DNA from: Culex pipiens pallens
Lineage: Eukaryota; Arthropoda; Insecta; Diptera; Culicidae
Direction: 5' to 3'
DNA length: 64,000 nucleotides
Assembly (NCBI RefSeq): GCF_016801865.2
Contig: NC_068939.1
Coordinates: forward strand, 142,910,756-142,974,755
Below the pieces are notes generated by a model. That model did no database searches, was not told where the DNA came from, and saw only the letters and a program-made list of their open reading frames with translations. Position 1 is the first letter of the stretch, and every line of letters begins with the position of its first letter. The position numbers were made by a program, and so were the translations under genes. Positions 1 to 10,733 of the stretch are shown piece by piece.

Positions 1-468
1 GCTTCCCATGAAATTAAAATGTGGCGTGAAGAAACAACATTGTAGAACTGGATTTAAAAAGCACACAAAAATAATGGCCGCAGTTTAGCCTATTTGATTT
101 TTTTCGCACTTTTTTATTTCAACACATTGCCACAAATTGAAAAACAAACTTTTATGCTCTTTGAAGTGAATGAATTGGTGCAAATTTGAATTTGAGCCAG
201 CCATTTCTTTCGATTCTGACACCTTAGGGCGTGCGACCTAAGGAATGTTAACTTTCTTTAAAGCTGAGTAAAAATTGCCGTTGAATTCGACGTGCTCCTC
301 TTTGGGGAACTGGGAAAGATTTGTTTACTTTCTTTGCGTAACGGGACAACGACAGGAGCAGATCAAAAAAAAATCTCCCCTCCCATTTAATGACATGCAG
401 GCTCGCTTGCAGGCTTTATAGGTTTTTTTAGATTGATGTGAGAAAACGCATTGAAATCGTATTGAAAT
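1..468. other. Non-coding spacer, nothing recognised
   Basis: AT-rich sequence without a convincing reading frame. A small hairpin (CCTTAGG ... CCTAAGG, 8-nt loop) lies near 224-246. No repeat family is recognised. Confidence 0.5.
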
Positions 469-1759
469 CGAGATATATTGCATGCTAAATGTGGTTTTTA
501 ATTGTACATTTTTAACCTAGGTTTAAGTTACATGTTTGTAGTGTCCTACGTGTTCATTTCCTCTTCTCTTCTTGGTTCTCTCTCTCTCTACTAACTATCT
601 GTGTGCGGATTTGTTCTGGGGCTTAGTTACGTTAGCCCGGAGGTCACAGGTGTAACGGTGACCAACGGAACTAGGCTCGGGAAAGGGCAACGAGCCTTAG
701 AAAATGTGTGTGTGTGTGTTTTTGGCAACTCGGACGACGTCTACGAGTGCGTACGCATGCGGTTTTTACGTTATAGGTGAGTACTCACGGACCGGTTTCG
801 TTGATTGGCTTACGCGTCGCTAGTGCACCGCGCGGTGCGATATTCTTCTGGAGCAGATGAAAGGCGCGCGATCTTAAGGGGGCGGCCTGGTTGAAATCGG
901 GCTTGGCCGGCTGGCCGGCCTGGTGGACGGGTCGCCTCCTTCGGGAACCTGGACGGTGCGTGACCACGTGGACCGGGGTCTACGGTCTGGTGAACTCCTG
1001 CGGCGAATCTGGACCAGCGGCTGGACAGGAACGGCTGGCGCGATGGATGGCTCTCCCTGGAGCCACGTGTAGCGTGTGGTCTCCCTTCCGGATCCCAGTG
1101 GGCCTTCCGGGGCTCGATCGCTGAGACCGCGGGGTCAGCAGGGCGGTTAAGGCTTTTGGTGGCGGTGTGGCGAGCACGAGCTGGTAGGAGGCGGTTGGTT
1201 CCGACTCTAGAACAGAACGCCGTCGTCGGCTGTTTGGCGACGATTAACACACATCACACATCAACACACACACTAGGTACTTTACCTTTTAATTCCTCTT
1301 CGCACACAGAATCGGACCGCACAAACTACTAGCTAAGCTAAGGTTGGACACTACAGGAAAGAACAAAGATTAACTACACAAATCTACAGATCACTCGTTT
1401 CACTCGAGTTACCGTCACTAAACACACCGGGGGGCTTGACTACTGGATCGGCGCTGCTGCCTCTTCCGCGACTCAGGACCAAGTGGACGAGTAGAAATTG
1501 TAACTTTCCTCAGAAAGCGTCATTAGGGAAAGGTTGAACGGAAGTACGTAATTTCGTGAGAAATTTCGTAGTTTCGAATAACGAATTTACCCGAACAGAT
1601 TTTGGCAATATTACTGAAGGCATCTCGTTCCCTCTTACATATTTGTCATCTGGCTTTCCTGTTCTAATTCATTCCAGGCTTTCCGAGAGGGCTTGATCGT
1701 GCAAGTTCTCTCGGCAGGTTTAACCCAGCAAGTCTTCCCATACGTGGTGGTGCAAGTTG
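469..1759. repeat. 1291-bp direct repeat, left copy (R1)
   Basis: This block recurs at 3682-4972 with the same length; the only difference noticed is T at 1147 versus C at 4360. It has a GC-rich core (about 780-1250), a GT microsatellite and a perfect palindrome GTGAGTACTCAC at 777-788. The open frames inside are short, overlapping and present in both copies, so I treat them as chance. The near identity implies a recent event. The two copies may be long terminal repeats of a composite element, but the ends do not show TG...CA and no target-site duplication is seen. Confidence 0.85.
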
Positions 1760-2812
1760 ACGAATTCCTTGATCCTGATTAGGGTTGCCAAATCGCAGTC
1801 TGATTCGCTTTTCAAAATCTTCCCAAGTCTTGACTTCGTCGGCGTATGTGAAAAACCAGTTTGCTGCTACTCCGTCAAGTACCATGTGAACATCCCGTAG
1901 AAGTTTTTGATCAGTTACTTCTTCCCTTTTCGCAATTTGTTTTAGTCTGAACAGAAAATCTTCAACCGACAGTGAATTGGGCTCTCCCGTAAACGAAATT
2001 TTCCAATGTTCAATCCTTCTCTGATGGTTTCGGTGGTAACGTTCTCTGAAGTTGTCGTTCCTGGAACTTACAGATGACTCGAAGCCTGGTCTTGGTCTTG
2101 GCGGATGTCTCGGGGGGGAAACTGGGCGCGGTACCCGAACTGACTCGCTAGAGTCACTTTCTGTTGCTCTTCGGTTCTCCTCTCTAGATATTTCCAGCTC
2201 TGTCTGAAGACGTTTGATTACTTCCCACAATTCCTCGACGGTTGGGTTTGGGTTGACGTCTGGATTTGGATTTGGGTTTGGGTTGGGATTGGGATTGGGA
2301 TTGGGATTAGGGTTTGGATTTGGATTTGGATTGGGGTTTGGATTCGGGTTTGTGTTTGGCTTTCCTTTATTATCTGTATCCGTATCCGGTTCACTTTGAG
2401 TGAAATTTCCTTCCGAAGAGACCGATTGGAGTAGCCTCGAGACTGGTGTCAAAAGTGCTTTCTGCAATTTCTGTCCTTCTTGTGTTTGTGCTATTGCCCT
2501 CTGTATCCGGTAGTAATAATGAACTAATTTTGATCGAGTTTCACTTTCGATCTTCCCTTGTGCGATCAACAACAGTCCATCTACTTTCGATTTCACAAAT
2601 TCCATTTCGTCTTCCCATTGATAAGGTGGATCAGGATAATTATGTTTCTCATTTCGATCAATTTGGAATAGTTTTCGCAATATATCACGCTTCGAATTAA
2701 GATTCTGTCGTGTTTCTTCCTCTTTGTTCCTCAGTCTGAGTTCGTAGTCCACTTCCTCATTTGACAAATGTCTCGCGTGTGGGAATTTCATCGTATTTCT
2801 TTTTAACTTCAC
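1664..2812 (-). pseudogene. Truncated gypsy-type Gag (retrotransposon gag domain)
   Basis: An open frame of 382 codons reads toward lower coordinates. The N-terminal third is charged and helical. Residues about 165-205 are an NPNPNP tract encoded by a TTGGGT-type microsatellite. The C-terminal third has a retrotransposon-gag capsid-like domain (FTGEPNSLSVEDFLFRLKQI, then a tryptophan-rich segment and RLRFGNPNQDQGIRQ). The gag sequence stops abruptly at 1759, where the R1 repeat begins, and the last 30 or so residues are read from the repeat. No CCHC knuckle, protease, reverse transcriptase or integrase follows, so this is a 5' fragment of a Ty3/gypsy element. It lies downstream of an LTR (3156-3659) and primer-binding site in the same orientation. 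Confidence 0.8.
2242..2354. repeat. TTGGGT/ATTGGG hexanucleotide tract inside gag
   Basis: Variant 6-bp units (TTGGGT, TTGGAT, ATTGGG) run for about 110 bp. On the minus strand they keep frame and encode Asn-Pro repeats in Gag. Confidence 0.85.
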
Positions 2813-2894
2813 AGTATCAAAAATGTGATGAGCAAAATTGTATGTTATGTGCTCAATAACGTAAGTTTATCGTGTACATAAATTATCAAACTAA

Positions 2895-2904
2895 CAATAA
2901 ATAA

Positions 2905-2940
<36 letters not shown>

Positions 2941-3004
2941 ATGATAAATAAATAAATAAATAAATAAATAAATGGAATAAATAAATAAATGAATAAATAA
3001 ATAG
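2895..3004. repeat. (AAAT)n microsatellite
   Basis: About 110 bp of AAAT/AAATG units lie in the leader between the gypsy primer-binding site and the gag start. Confidence 0.9.
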
Positions 3005-3140
3005 TGATACAACAACCAAAAACAGGAAGGAGTAATCGATCCACCAATAGAAACCCAATAAAGGAATATTTGCTCTAAGAACCCACGAAACTCGTTCTAA
3101 TGAACTTTCAATAGAAAAAAGAATGAAAGAAGACCCAAAA

Positions 3141-3152
3141 CGTTGGGCGCCA
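3141..3152 (-). other. tRNA-Lys-type primer-binding site
   Basis: The minus strand reads TGGCGCCCAACG four bases after the LTR end. This complements the 3' end of eukaryotic tRNA-Lys (ending GTTGGGCGCCA), a common gypsy-family primer. It fixes element orientation as minus. Confidence 0.75.
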
Positions 3153-3155
3153 ATT

Positions 3156-3659
3156 TGTGGTACGCAAATCGTAGCCACGAAGGAATCCGTCCGATAACCG
3201 TCCCACGGGTTTGTTAATAAGCAAACGGTTTATGCACCACCTCCGTAGAGGACCGACTTGCCTGGTTTATGCCCGACTAGACCCAGCCGCAGGGCGGGTC
3301 GTTTTGTAAAAACCTGAAATGAATGGGGGAACGTTCAAGGGACTCAAAATAGGTAAGAGGTACTCCGCTTCGCGTGCGATGACTCCAAAAATATCCAAAA
3401 CTGAACGGGGCCACCCGTTGTCCGTCCGAACAACCAGTCACCTGTTCGCTCTGGATCCTCACAGGATAATTTCTACCCCCGCACCAATCGCTGCGACGGG
3501 AAAAGACCCCAGGCTGAGATTCCCAAGCAGCCTTGCACTTGGAGTAAAACAACAGTAACAAAAACGTGGAGACGTCGAATGCGAAGCGAGGGACCTCTAG
3601 ACCCGTGCAACTAATCTGGCGAGAGAGACATTTCGTTCACCAAAATAACTACGCTAACA
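3156..3659 (-). mobile_element. Gypsy-type 5' LTR (504 bp)
   Basis: On the minus strand the segment starts TGTTAGCG and ends GTACCACA, the TG...CA form of an LTR, and is followed at once by the primer-binding site. No second copy is present in the window, so the element is incomplete. The boundaries are inferred from the termini and the primer site, not from a paired LTR. Confidence 0.65.
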
Positions 3660-3681
3660 ACGTCTTGGGGGAGGTGAAAAA
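3660..3681 (+). other. Purine-rich run abutting R2
   Basis: The segment contains GGGGGAGGTGAAAAA directly before the second 1291-bp repeat. This resembles a polypurine tract next to a 3' LTR on the plus strand, opposite to the enclosed gag. It may be coincidence. Confidence 0.3.
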
Positions 3682-4972
3682 CGAGATATATTGCATGCTA
3701 AATGTGGTTTTTAATTGTACATTTTTAACCTAGGTTTAAGTTACATGTTTGTAGTGTCCTACGTGTTCATTTCCTCTTCTCTTCTTGGTTCTCTCTCTCT
3801 CTACTAACTATCTGTGTGCGGATTTGTTCTGGGGCTTAGTTACGTTAGCCCGGAGGTCACAGGTGTAACGGTGACCAACGGAACTAGGCTCGGGAAAGGG
3901 CAACGAGCCTTAGAAAATGTGTGTGTGTGTGTTTTTGGCAACTCGGACGACGTCTACGAGTGCGTACGCATGCGGTTTTTACGTTATAGGTGAGTACTCA
4001 CGGACCGGTTTCGTTGATTGGCTTACGCGTCGCTAGTGCACCGCGCGGTGCGATATTCTTCTGGAGCAGATGAAAGGCGCGCGATCTTAAGGGGGCGGCC
4101 TGGTTGAAATCGGGCTTGGCCGGCTGGCCGGCCTGGTGGACGGGTCGCCTCCTTCGGGAACCTGGACGGTGCGTGACCACGTGGACCGGGGTCTACGGTC
4201 TGGTGAACTCCTGCGGCGAATCTGGACCAGCGGCTGGACAGGAACGGCTGGCGCGATGGATGGCTCTCCCTGGAGCCACGTGTAGCGTGTGGTCTCCCTT
4301 CCGGATCCCAGTGGGCCTTCCGGGGCTCGATCGCTGAGACCGCGGGGTCAGCAGGGCGGCTAAGGCTTTTGGTGGCGGTGTGGCGAGCACGAGCTGGTAG
4401 GAGGCGGTTGGTTCCGACTCTAGAACAGAACGCCGTCGTCGGCTGTTTGGCGACGATTAACACACATCACACATCAACACACACACTAGGTACTTTACCT
4501 TTTAATTCCTCTTCGCACACAGAATCGGACCGCACAAACTACTAGCTAAGCTAAGGTTGGACACTACAGGAAAGAACAAAGATTAACTACACAAATCTAC
4601 AGATCACTCGTTTCACTCGAGTTACCGTCACTAAACACACCGGGGGGCTTGACTACTGGATCGGCGCTGCTGCCTCTTCCGCGACTCAGGACCAAGTGGA
4701 CGAGTAGAAATTGTAACTTTCCTCAGAAAGCGTCATTAGGGAAAGGTTGAACGGAAGTACGTAATTTCGTGAGAAATTTCGTAGTTTCGAATAACGAATT
4801 TACCCGAACAGATTTTGGCAATATTACTGAAGGCATCTCGTTCCCTCTTACATATTTGTCATCTGGCTTTCCTGTTCTAATTCATTCCAGGCTTTCCGAG
4901 AGGGCTTGATCGTGCAAGTTCTCTCGGCAGGTTTAACCCAGCAAGTCTTCCCATACGTGGTGGTGCAAGTTG
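3682..4972. repeat. 1291-bp direct repeat, right copy (R2)
   Basis: Near-identical partner of 469-1759. The right boundary is where sequence after GTGCAAGTTG diverges from R1. The pair encloses 1922 bp holding the gypsy LTR and gag fragment. Confidence 0.85.
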
Positions 4973-5640
4973 TGCTTTCTCCAGGACTATTTGGCTTATC
5001 GGACGGATTGGCAGGGGTGTGAGGAAGTGAGGTGTAGCACTGTTCTACTAAAGCTTGCCATGTGCTAGCTTCGACACAAACCCTTGATTGAGTTGGACTT
5101 GTTTATATTAAATAATTATAGCTAAATGAAAAACAACTAAACGAATAGAGTGACCATGTTACATCGTATTGCATTTTTCACATCCAAATGAAAATGAAAA
5201 ATCTTTCATATAAAAAAACACATTAAAAATTGAAGAAATGAACATTTTTTGACTCATATTCGATTTGCCAACCATTTCAAGTAATTTTCATACGGCAGCT
5301 CCTTATGAACGGATCCACCGTAAAACGATGGAATATAAACTCAGGATTCTCACCCCACGTCCAACCGCAAATTTTAACAGCCAAATTCAAAAAAAAAATC
5401 TGCGAGGAGAAACTAAACAACAAGTCATCCACATGCTTGAGCACTGAGTTGAAAAACATCATCAAGAAAATTTGAATTGTCAAGCTATCTGAATCACAGA
5501 TTGCTTGATATTTGTTTTCGAACACGAATTTTCTTGCAAAAAACAGAAGAAGAATACAAACGTAAACACTCAATAAGAAGACTCTATCCAGCCGTCCCGT
5601 CCCAGGTTTAACCTAATGCGGCCAAAAAGGCAACACTGCC
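4973..5640. other. Non-coding spacer
   Basis: AT-rich; the two frames of 60-98 codons overlap on opposite strands and match no family I recognise. Confidence 0.5.
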
Positions 5641-5691
5641 CCCAATGACGTTTCTCTTTTCCCACCCCGTAAAAAAAAATCCGACTTTTCG

Positions 5692-5985
5692 CATAACTAA
5701 GTCGGGTCTAGTCGGGTGGTTTCGGCCGATTCGTTGGCTAACGAATCGGCCGACCGGGCAACAGACTTCTGTGTAATCTTTACATAAGCGTCTGGTGGTA
5801 AATCGGTTGTCGAAATCGGCCGACGAAGTCGGTTACAAAAACAACCGATTTTTTACCGATTTAGTCTGTGAATAAAATAAAATCTGACTCAACCCAATTT
5901 AATCGGTCTATTCGTAGGGCGACTAAAAATCTTACTCCTGACGAATCCCGACTAAATCGGCTAACTGGTTGGTTGTTTTTGATTA
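5692..5985. repeat. Inverted-repeat cluster with a perfect 14-bp hairpin
   Basis: TCGGCCGATTCGTT (5722-5735) and its exact complement (5740-5753) flank a 4-nt loop. The motif AATCGG and its complement recur on both strands up to about 5970, including TAAATCGGTTGT against ACAACCGATTT. Related GTCGGG motifs occur at both edges, so the block may be a small degenerate MITE just upstream of heme oxygenase. Confidence 0.6.
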
Positions 5986-6207
5986 CCCGATTTCGAAGGG
6001 TGTTTCGTTAGGTCGAGAACTGTCAATTTTTTTACGGGGCAGTTCGTTTCATTCGTACTGTTCAATCTTTGTTCGTTTCATTCATACTCCACAGTCAGTG
6101 CGAACTTCATTCATTCTCACTCAGCTGATCATTGTTTTGATTTCTGCGTGGCGAGAGTAAACTAACGGGACCGGTTGTACGCTATTGTTTTTGAAGCGTT
6201 GCTCACA

Positions 6208-7021
6208 ATGGCCGCCTCTACTACCACCACCGAGAAAACGGTTTCCTTTACAAAGGCGATGCGTGTGGCTACGCGTGAGATTCACAACGTGAGCGATGGC
6301 CTGGTGAATGCGAAATTGGCCTTTGGTAAGAAGTGGTACTTTTGAATGAGTAATGATGCGCTTTGTTGAAAGAGCTTAATCTTATTGCGCGTTCTTTGTC
6401 TTAGCTTTGTACGATAGCGCGGTTTGGGCGGAAGGACTGCTGGTATTCTACGAAATTTTCAAATTTCTTGAGCAGCATGTGGCACATGACTTCCTGCCGG
6501 AAGAGTTCCACCGAACCGAGCAGTTTGAACAGGATCTGGCCTTCTACCTGGGCGCTGATTGGAAGGCCAAATACCAGCCCAGGAAGGAAGTCTGCGATTA
6601 CCTCAAACATCTGGAACAGATCGAGCGCGAGAACCGAAACCTGCTGGTCGCGTACGTTTACCACCTGTACATGGGCCTGCTCTCCGGAGGACAAATTCTG
6701 CAAAAACGACGAAACATTACCCGCAAGTTTAACCCGTTTGCCACAGCCGGGGAGCCGAACCGGGGTGCGGCATTGACGAGCTTTGAGGAGCACAGCATCT
6801 TTGAGTTGAAACAAAAGATGCGTTCCAACATTGATAAATTTGGGGAGAGCCTGGACGATGAAACGAGGCAGCAAATGATGGATGAAAGTAGGAGGGTTTT
6901 TGAGCTCAACAATGTGATCATTCGGACGGTGCAAGGAGTTAATCGAGCCAACGTCAAGACGCTGATTTACGTCGCGCTGTTGGTGATGATTTATTTTGCT
7001 GTGAAATATCTGTTTTTCTGA
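6208..7021 (+). CDS. HO: Heme oxygenase
   Basis: Two coding exons, 6208-6325 and 6405-7021, are joined across a 79-nt intron (GTAAGA ... TTAG) to give 244 residues. The enzyme cleaves heme to biliverdin, CO and iron at the ER surface. His26 in ATREIHNVSD aligns with the proximal heme ligand of the family. The signature YHLYMGLLSGGQILQK is at about 126-140. A hydrophobic tail (about 222-244) is the usual C-terminal ER anchor. Leu131 occupies the place of the distal aspartate of mammalian HO-1 (GDLSGGQ). The start is the first ATG of the exon, giving a normal family N-terminus. The gene stands alone; an initiator-like TCAGT is near 6094 and a poly(A) signal follows the stop. Confidence 0.95.
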
Positions 7022-7065
7022 GAGAAAAATTCTGATTTGAAACTGAATTAGATTGTGTGATGTAG

Positions 7066-7071
7066 AATAAA
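7066..7071 (+). promoter_or_regulatory. Poly(A) signal of heme oxygenase
   Basis: AATAAA lies 45 nt after the stop codon; a second AATAAA-like hexamer follows near 7129. Confidence 0.6.
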
Positions 7072-7611
7072 TTTTGATGAGGATATTTAAAAAGACTGTA
7101 ATACAACATTTATTTGATATTGAAATTAAATAAAAAAAACGATAAACGAAGAATGTTTGTTTTATTTTTTCAACTTTTATTTTAACTACAGCTAAAATTT
7201 ATTTCAAGAATCGCGATAGTTTATAACGATTACATCAAACCACTTATAGACTGATACAGAACTCGAGAGAAACGTACAACTCCATATAAAAAATGCCCAA
7301 AATTCGGTCAAGAAAAGGGTCACGATTTTTCTTATGCGGTAGGTTTTGTTGTTTGCTCGATATGAAGTGAACCAGAGGGAAAAGCCGGACAGTTATCATT
7401 AAATTGCCTGGCAGATACATTTATATTCAAAACCATTTGAAAATTTGAAAGAAAAAATTAAAAACTCGGAAAAAACAAAAAAATAAATACAGCAAACTCA
7501 AATTTAAAAATTTTACTATTAAAAAATTTCAAATTAAAATTTTTTTTAACCACCAAACCACAACATTTTTGAAGCAAAATTTACAAGTTCCAATTTCAAT
7601 ATTTCAATAAA

Positions 7612-9303
7612 AAACGTTACTTAATCCACCTTTAGGTGGTTGGTGCCTTCCTCTCATTTATAGAGTGATTACAATCCCCTAAAGTGTCCACATGGTTTAT
7701 GGATCTCCCCTAACGTGATCGCAGCACCTAAGAGGTCCTAATAAAAATAAGTGACGAGTAAATAAAAATAGATTTCCCACAGACTTTTTGTTAAGATTAT
7801 ACAGACACCGCCTTTCAGGCAAATGGCATCCCTATAGGGGAAAGTGGGGCAAGTGTAACAAGCTAAGGAAATGCTCGTTATAACCCATCAAAAACGTTAA
7901 AAAATCTGTCGGATTTTTCATAATCATCTTATTCCAGGTCTTGACTAAGACTTTGATAGAAAAAGTTTTAAAAAAATCCTGTTTTTTAATGTAAAAAATT
8001 GATTTTAAAAATTTTGATTTTCCGTACGTTCTTCTCAACTAGTGGGGCAAGACGAACAACCCGTTGGGGCAAGAGGAACAATTCATGTAACAACATGTCA
8101 ATTTGCTAACAAGTGAACTGTTATCACTTAGATACATCAGATTAGAATGTATTTGAAACGTTTCTTTCATTTTTAGATTAAATAATAATATTTTACTAAA
8201 AAATTGATCGTTTTTACGAAAAAAAATATTACTCAGATGAAAAAAAGGAAATTTTAAAAATATCACTATATTTTGCATGGACATTTTTTTTAACAATTGT
8301 TTATCAGTTTTTAAGTATTTTTATGTATTTTTTCCCAATAAAATATGTTGTTGCAGCAATTCGTAATTTTTTCCATACTAAAAATCCATATGGTACACTT
8401 GCCCCACCTGAACAAGATTTTTTTAAAACTCTCAACAAAAATAACTAAAAGTTAAATCATACTTTATAAAAGGTGCAAGTCATTGGTAGGGACACTACTG
8501 ATCTAGGAAAAATAGCATTTTGATAAAATGAGCCTTAAAACGAACCCTAAGCCTTATTTTGTACTTTCCAAATATTATAAGAAAACAAAGGTTTAGAGAA
8601 AAACTTAATTAAATCTTACGCCCCGTGGCGTGTACGTCGTTTTGGCGGATATGTGGTAGTAGAATCAGTTAATTGCATTGCTAGCAACAATTCCTCATAC
8701 TGGAAATAATCAAAATTGTAAAAATTACGGCCTTTCGAGCGATTGTTCCTCTTGCCCCATATGGTCGTCTTGCCCCACCTTCCCCTACAAGGCTTTTTTC
8801 GTGGCGATCAGACGGGACCATTTGAGGTTATGTAAATTCAGACCATTTTTTAAACTGCTTGTAATTTTAGATAGGTAAGTCAGATCTTGAAAATCCACAA
8901 GAAAGGTCTTATCATATGCTTTCTAAATATATGTAACATGTGAGGGTTTCATGAAAAAAACACCCTTTTTACCATAATTTTAATTTAATATGAAACAGTT
9001 TTTTTAACATAACTTTTTAAATACATGATAAAACTGCATGAATTTAAATAGCAACTTAGGGAACGTTAAGACGGATCGATTAAAACCATTCCGGCCAAAA
9101 TCGGTTGAGCCAGTGACGAGATATTCCAGTGACATTGATTTGGTACACATGTCTACATACAGCCAAACACACAGACATTTGCTCAGCAGGTGATTCTGAG
9201 TCGATATGTACAAATGAAGGTAGGTCTAGGAGGTTTAACTAAAAAGTTCGTTTTTCGAGTGATTTTATAGCCTTTCCTCAGTAAAGTGAGGAAGGCAAAA
9301 ACT
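7612..9303. repeat. Dispersed repeat with nested MITE
   Basis: It opens with AACGTTACTTAATCCACC, then GTGGTTGGTGCCTTCCTC, and closes with GTGAGGAAGGCAAAAA. The opening motif recurs at 63089 and 63678, showing a genome-wide family. A TIR element (7835-8787) sits inside. No transposase frame is seen. Confidence 0.65.
7835..8787. mobile_element. TIR element (TAGGGGAA ends), TA target
   Basis: The left end TAGGGGAAAGTGGGGCAAG and the inverted right end differ at one of 19 positions. Both ends fall on TA, as in Tc1/mariner-type insertion. There is no coding capacity. GGGGCAAG motifs recur internally (near 8041, 8064 and 8750). Confidence 0.75.
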
Positions 9304-10733
9304 ATTGGAAATTGTATTACAGTTGATATGCATTATTAGTTTTAAAAATGTAAGATTTGAAGAAAAAAAAAAGATGTTTTTGCGAAACGAAACTTGTTTA
9401 CGATTGTGTGCATTGAAATTTTACAAAATAACAAAAATATCCCAAACATGCTAACAATGATTCTAAACGCAGCGGAATGCATTTTTAATTGATTTTACTT
9501 TTGATTTCGATTGAAAATTTGAACTTTTTTGAAAAAAATATTTCATTGCCTCCTGATTTTACGGCCCAATTTTGAAGGTGGGGGTGTCAAAAAAAAACCT
9601 CTGGTGATAAAAGGTATTAATAAAATTTGTACCAGCCTAAAAAAAATATCTAGGAATTTGAATAAAACTTAAAATATGACGAAAAAATGACAAATTTTCG
9701 GGCGGTACTTAAGAATTTAACAATATTCTAAATAAGTTAATTTGAAAATAAAATAAAAACATAATACCAAATTGAAGAATTATCAAATTTAATCAAGAAT
9801 TATAAAAGCTTTCAAGTATTCTAATAATTGCTGTCCTCCTAGCTGTCCTCATTCAGACTGTAGGTCCAATTCGCCCAAGTTAATGGTTCTTAAATTTTTG
9901 ATTTTTTATTGTTTTATTTATTTTGTATTTTGAATGTTCCAATATATTTTAATCATTTGAATTTAAATGAAAAATACCTATTTTTAATCAAAATTTCTTT
10001 GTGGCCAATCAAAGAGCCATTGTACTAAGAAAAACGAAAAAAAATTTATCGTTGTGAACAATAATATCAGCAATCTAAGCTTAATTTTAGGACCCAAATT
10101 TTACCATAAATGGTAACAGTCGAGTAACGAAAAATGATCGAGTTTTTAAAACCTTTTTATACATTTTTCGATAAATAATACGTTATTATGGGATTTTAAG
10201 AATGCGATAATCGAGAACCTTTGACATCAAATTGCATGATTATCACCATTTCACGATGCACATTTTCAAAAAAAAACTCGTATTTTTCCCATTTTACCGA
10301 AAGTTCAAAAATAAGATGGTGCGGACTGCCCCTCCGGAAAAAGATATCGAAAAATGGATCTCGGATTCGTAATTAAGGACTAACATTACCTCATTTGGAC
10401 AAAATTTCGCTGAAATCGCAGAGGAGTCGGGGTAACTTCTTTCGATTTCTTGTGACCTTTTTATTTAGTAAATAATGGAATTAATGCTACACTAGGAGTT
10501 TCTCATTAAATTATAGACAAACATAGTAAAATGCTATTAAAAACGTTGTGATTTTCAGTACATATTTTCAGTGTCTCATAAGTTCTATGCAGCTTGAGTA
10601 TAAAGTGCGTTATTTGGTGCTTCAAATCGCAAGTATAGAAAAAATATTGATACTAAAACGTGAAGTGTACAAAATAAAACAAAGAGTATCTACTTTTCAA
10701 TAAATCTACAGCACAAAAAGTCCAGTCAATTCA
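9304..10733. other. AT-rich non-coding spacer with dispersed repeats
   Basis: About 9400-9610 resembles 58890-59140 (shared CATGCTAA ... AATGCATTT ... CCTGATTTT ... GGGG order). About 10050-10095 resembles 29785-29835 and 46650-46700. No coding region is seen. Confidence 0.5.

Noticed and set aside
785..1250. Overlapping frames in the GC-rich core of R1 (and the copy at 3998-4463)
   Set aside because: Open on both strands, Arg/Pro-rich, no family, duplicated only because the repeat is duplicated.
2214..2399. Gly-Phe/Leu-rich frame on the plus strand
   Set aside because: Antisense shadow of the Asn-Pro microsatellite in gag.
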